Positions 61,216 through 64,000 of a DNA stretch of 64,000 bases are shown piece by piece. A model generated the notes under the pieces. That model did not search any database. It worked only from the letters and a program-made list of their open reading frames with translations, and was not told the DNA's origin. A program made the translations under genes and the position numbers. Source of the stretch: Sphingomonas phyllosphaerae FA2 (GTDB lineage Bacteria > Pseudomonadota > Alphaproteobacteria > Sphingomonadales > Sphingomonadaceae); contig NZ_KE386571.1 of NCBI RefSeq assembly GCF_000427645.1, positions 2,872,895 through 2,936,894 on the forward strand, read 5' to 3'. Position 1 is the stretch's first letter. Every line of letters begins with the position of its first letter.

Positions 61216-61252
61216 AAAAAGAAAGGGCCGGAGCAAGCGCTCCAGCCCTTTC
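61216..61252 (-). terminator. Intrinsic terminator of the small beta-barrel gene
   Basis: On the minus strand: AAAGGGCTGGAGC-GCTT-GCTCCGGCCCTTT followed by CTTTTTGG. A 13-base stem with one mismatch and a T-rich tail, 22 bases after the stop codon of the upstream gene and before dnaN on the same strand, so dnaN must have its own promoter in 61155-61215 or in read-through. Confidence 0.85.
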
Positions 61253-61274
61253 CTGCTCCACAAGGGTGGAGAAA

Positions 61275-61889
61275 TCAGAAGCGGATGCCGAGGCCCGCCA
61301 TCAACTGGTGCCGATCGAGGTCGATGTCGTAGCCGTCGATGTCGCCATAATGCGAATAGCGATATTCGGCGGTGACGAACGACGTCGGGGTCAGCTTGTA
61401 CTCGAGCCCGGCGCCAAGGCGGAAACCGCCGAGGTTGGTCTTGTCGATCAGCTCGTTCTCCGAGCTGGTGGTCGCCTGATAGCGATTCTCGACCCTCGCG
61501 TTGGTATAGCCGCCCTTGCCGTAGATCATCGCCTGCGGCGAAATCACATAGCCCAGCCGTCCGCCGACATAGAGGTCGCGTCCGGCCTCGACCGAAAATC
61601 GATCGCCCGCGGTCAGCGCATTGTAGCTGCGCGTCTTGGTCGTCGCGTCGGTATATTCGCCGTCGATACCATAAACGATGTTGCCGCGCTGGATGTCGTA
61701 GCCGATCCGGCCGCCGTAGCCGAAGCCCTGCTGCCCTTCCGAATCGCCGTCGCCGCCGTCCTGCACGTTGTCGTAGCCGGCCAGCACCTCGACGCGGCCG
61801 CCCGCGAACGGACCGTCCTGTGCGATCGCCGGGGTCGCCACCGCGATCGCCATCACCACTGCGGGGATCGCCATTGCAAGCTTACGCAT
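61275..61889 (-). CDS. Small outer membrane beta-barrel protein (OmpA/Opa-like)
   Basis: A 204-residue protein with signal peptide MRKLAMAIPAVVMAIAVATP then AIAQ and an eight-stranded barrel pattern: GGRVEVLAGYDNVQ, FGYGGRIGYDIQRGNIVYGI, LYVGGRLGYVISPQAMIYGK, FRLGAGLEYKLTPTSFVTAE and a last strand ending GLGIRF with terminal Phe. It belongs to the porin-family beta-barrel proteins (PF13505 type). Extracellular loops are rich in Asp, Gly and Ser. It is followed by a strong terminator, so it is probably well expressed and monocistronic. Confidence 0.92.
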   Translation of the reverse strand: MRKLAMAIPAVVMAIAVATPAIAQDGPFAGGRVEVLAGYDNVQDGGDGDSEGQQGFGYGGRIGYDIQRGNIVYGIDGEYTDATTKTRSYNALTAGDRFSVEAGRDLYVGGRLGYVISPQAMIYGKGGYTNARVENRYQATTSSENELIDKTNLGGFRLGAGLEYKLTPTSFVTAEYRYSHYGDIDGYDIDLDRHQLMAGLGIRF

Positions 61890-62018
61890 GTCTCACTCCA
61901 TCTCACTCACCCCCAAACGCGGGGCGTTCGGTGACAAATACGCTGGCGCGCCGATGTTGCATGAACCTGACATAAACAGCGTTTCGCGTTGCCTTTCGGC
62001 CACAGTGGCGCGAGAGCG

Positions 62019-62495
62019 ATGACGATGTCGCTCGTGCTCGCCCTGCTGGCCTCCGCCGCGCTGCGCGAACCGCTGGGCGTATGGCAGCGCTGGGCGGCGC
62101 TGCGTGAGACGCCGGGGCCGCACTGCGTCGCCGTTGCGCAGCCGTTGCGTCGCGACGGCGCGACCGATCGCCGCGGCGGCTTCTCGCTTGTCGCAGCGCG
62201 CCAGGGGCCGGCGCGCGCACCGTCGATCCGCTTCCGCCTGACCCGCCCCCGCGGCGAGGGCGCGCCGCTGACGCTGATCATCGGCGAACGTCGCTTTGCG
62301 CTGATCGGCGATCGCGAAACCGCGCGCGCCGCGGATACCGAGACGGACCGCGCGATCATCGGTGCGATGCGCGGCGCGGGGGCGATGACGCTGACCACGC
62401 TCGACGCCAGCGGGCGGACGCTGAACGACACCTATCCGCTGGCGGGTGCGGCGACCGCGATCGACGCCGCGCAGCTGGGATGCACCGCCCGGTAA
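62019..62495 (+). CDS. Exported protein of unknown function, IalB-like
   Basis: A 158-residue protein with a short signal peptide ([20 protein letters not shown]). The mature sequence has the loose pattern of invasion-associated locus B proteins: [20 protein letters not shown] with an early Cys, strand-rich middle ([20 protein letters not shown]), and a final Cys (AQLGCTAR) that could pair with the first. The assignment is tentative. It is followed closely by rlmN: 38 bases from its stop to the chosen rlmN start. Confidence 0.7.
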   Translation: MTMSLVLALLASAALREPLGVWQRWAALRETPGPHCVAVAQPLRRDGATDRRGGFSLVAARQGPARAPSIRFRLTRPRGEGAPLTLIIGERRFALIGDRETARAADTETDRAIIGAMRGAGAMTLTTLDASGRTLNDTYPLAGAATAIDAAQLGCTAR

Positions 62496-62533
62496 CGCTG
62501 GAAAAATGCGGCGGCTTCGCCTATGTGCGCGCG

Positions 62534-63742
62534 ATGCTCACAGCCTTGGCCGCCCCCATGCCCATCCCCGGGCACATCGACCCCGTGACCGTGCCGCGCG
62601 CCAGCGCGCCGCGCACCGATGGTCGCATCGACCTGATCGGGCTGCCGCGCGACGAGTTGCGCCGGGTGCTTGAGGAATCGGGACTGGAGCCACGTCAGGC
62701 CAAGCTGCGCGCCAAGCAGATCTGGCACTGGATCTACAATCGCGGCGCGACCGATTTCACGGTGATGACCGACATCGCCAAGGCGCAGCATCCGTGGCTG
62801 ACCGAGCGGTTCGTGATCGGGCGTCCGCAGGTGGTCGAGGCGCAGGTCTCGACCGACGGTACGCGCAAGTGGCTGCTCCGCTCCGAGGACGGACAGGACT
62901 ACGAAGCGGTATTCATCCCCGACGCGGATCGCGGGACGTTATGCGTGTCGAGTCAGGTCGGCTGCACGCTCAACTGCCGCTTCTGCCACACCGGCACGAT
63001 GCGGCTGGTCCGCAACCTGACCGCGGGCGAGATCGTCGGTCAGGTGATGCTGGCGCGCGACGCGCTCGGCGAATGGCCCAGCCAGCCCGAGGGGCGGATG
63101 CTCACCAACATCGTGATGATGGGCATGGGCGAGCCGCTCTACAATTTCGACGCGGTGCGCGACGCACTAAAGCTGGTGATGGACGGCGACGGCCTCGCGC
63201 TCAGCAAGCGGCGGATCACGCTGTCGACCAGCGGCGTGGTGCCGATGATGGCGCGCGCGGGCGAGGAGATCGGGGTCAATCTCGCGGTGTCGCTCCACGC
63301 CGTGACGAAGGACGTCCGCGACGAACTGGTCCCGCTCAATCGCAAATATGGCATCGAGGAATTGCTGCAGGCGTGCGCGGATTATCCGGGCGCCAACAAC
63401 GCGCGGCGCATCACGTTCGAATATGTGATGCTCAAGGACAAGAACGATTCGGACGCCGAGGCGCACGAGCTGGTCCGGCTGCTTCGCCATTACAATCTGC
63501 CCGCCAAGGTCAATCTGATCCCGTTCAACCCGTGGCCGGGCGCGGATTACGAAACCTCGACGCCGGAGCGCGTGCGGCGGTTCAGCGAGATCATCTTCGA
63601 AGGCGGCATCTCCGCCCCGGTTCGCACCCCGCGCGGGCGCGACATCGATGCGGCGTGCGGGCAGTTGAAGACCGCAGCCGAGAAGAAGAGCCGTGCCGAA
63701 CTCGACCGGCTGGCGGCGGAGAAGCAGGCCGCGCTTGGTTGA
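62534..63742 (+). CDS. rlmN: Dual-specificity 23S rRNA/tRNA adenine-C2 methyltransferase RlmN
   Basis: A radical SAM enzyme of about 402 residues that methylates C2 of A2503 in 23S rRNA and A37 in some tRNAs. The iron-sulfur motif is [11 protein letters not shown] (CX3CX2C), and the methyl-carrying Cys is expected in the C-terminal [12 protein letters not shown]. Further family blocks are [20 protein letters not shown] and [20 protein letters not shown]. Starts at 62480, 62534 or 62558 are possible; 62480 would overlap the upstream gene by 16 bases, and 62534 or 62558 fit the family length. Confidence 0.95.
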   Translation: MLTALAAPMPIPGHIDPVTVPRASAPRTDGRIDLIGLPRDELRRVLEESGLEPRQAKLRAKQIWHWIYNRGATDFTVMTDIAKAQHPWLTERFVIGRPQVVEAQVSTDGTRKWLLRSEDGQDYEAVFIPDADRGTLCVSSQVGCTLNCRFCHTGTMRLVRNLTAGEIVGQVMLARDALGEWPSQPEGRMLTNIVMMGMGEPLYNFDAVRDALKLVMDGDGLALSKRRITLSTSGVVPMMARAGEEIGVNLAVSLHAVTKDVRDELVPLNRKYGIEELLQACADYPGANNARRITFEYVMLKDKNDSDAEAHELVRLLRHYNLPAKVNLIPFNPWPGADYETSTPERVRRFSEIIFEGGISAPVRTPRGRDIDAACGQLKTAAEKKSRAELDRLAAEKQAALG

Positions 63743-63752
63743 TGCCGCCGGC

Positions 63753-64000
63753 ATGGCGCTCGCGGGCGGCGCGGGCGTCCTCGGCGGAATGATGAACGCA
63801 CTGGCAGGCGGCGGCACCTTCGCGACGATGCCGGCGCTGCTTGGGCTGGGGACGCCCGCCAATATCGCCAATGCGACCTCCAATCTCGGGCTGATGCCGG
63901 GCGGTGCGACCAGCGCGTGGAGCTTCCGCCACGAATTGCAGCCGGTCGGCGGCGTGTCGGTGCGGGTGCTGGCGGCGATCACGTTCGTCGGCGGACTGAT
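63753..64000 (+). CDS. TSUP family (TauE/SafE) transporter, N-terminal part
   Basis: An open frame running off the window. From ATG 63753 (a TTG at 63735 is also possible): MALAGGAGVLGGMMNALAGG then GTFATMPALLGLGTPANIAN and ATSNLGLMPGGATSAW. The N-A-x-A-G-G-G-T-F signature and the following P-x-L-x-x-x-G are those of the sulfite exporter TauE/SafE family, multi-pass inner-membrane carriers of sulfur-containing or other organic anions. Start choice and substrate are open. It begins 10 bases after the rlmN stop codon. Confidence 0.85.
   Translation, partial: MALAGGAGVLGGMMNALAGGGTFATMPALLGLGTPANIANATSNLGLMPGGATSAWSFRHELQPVGGVSVRVLAAITFVGGL

Noticed and set aside
1..64000. tRNA or rRNA genes
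   Set aside because: Every intergenic gap was read for tRNA-like T-loops and acceptor stems and for rRNA stretches; none was seen. A covariance-model scan would be needed to exclude small RNAs.

Overview
This is a high-GC, gene-dense stretch of bacterial chromosome. It most resembles a Sphingomonas-like alphaproteobacterium (Sphingomonadales). The reasons are the hisZ-purA neighbourhood, a DivK-type single-domain regulator next to DUF3572 and rpmG, the alphaproteobacterial forms of SerC and SerA, a large TonB-dependent receptor, and many short palindromic intergenic repeats typical of that group. The genus is an inference. No rRNA or tRNA genes, CRISPR array, integrase or prophage structural genes were seen.

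Layout. 1-270: the end of an insertion sequence that abuts a palindromic repeat. 0.3-6.2 kb (minus strand): aldose epimerase-like protein, pheT, pheS, a GIY-YIG protein, a tandem repeat array, then rplT and rpmI. 6.3-11.9 kb (plus): AsmA-family protein, ATP-dependent DNA ligase, aroC and a secreted Gly/Thr/Met-rich protein. 12.1-18.2 kb (minus): purA, hisZ, a DUF559 protein, serA and serC (purine, histidine and serine synthesis). 18.4-30.2 kb: extensin-like lipoprotein, LOG-family protein, recQ, an M3 peptidase, a small stress cluster (DUF1328, Dps), rpmG, divK, and a plus-strand run of DUF3572, HAD hydrolase, RidA and a FemAB/GNAT-like protein. 30.2-37.7 kb: two large multi-pass membrane proteins and a UDP-galactopyranose-mutase-like flavoprotein on the minus strand, divergent from a 799-residue exported protein. 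These look like envelope functions.

37.9-41.3 kb: a porin, then an A+T-richer accessory patch with a two-gene module. The first gene (40111-41229, minus) reads as a candidate toxin cut by one in-frame TGA. Its last 77 codons remain open and overlap the GTG start of a small acidic candidate immunity gene by four bases (GTGA). This is the most unusual locus in the window. 41.4-49.1 kb: argG, an EF-hand protein, cyclopropane fatty acid synthase, thrC, an rRNA methyltransferase, ccmB/ccmA, a minimal zinc peptidase and phhB.

49.1-53.8 kb: a translationally coupled pair of a YqcI/YcgG (GntA-like) haem oxygenase and a DUF1989 protein, a 57-residue gene overlapping them convergently, then fdhD and an FdhF/YdeP-type molybdoenzyme. 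54-64 kb: TonB receptor, a glycine-betaine/choline-type ABC importer with permease and binding domains fused, an SDR enzyme, dnaN, a small beta-barrel protein, an exported protein, rlmN and the start of a TSUP transporter.

At least four families of intergenic palindromic repeats occupy most gaps. Two mobile-element ends with similar termini appear to lie inside such repeats. Several small genes not obvious from ORF length alone were added by reading: a 56-residue lipoprotein, a 57-residue helical protein, rpmI, rpmG and divK.
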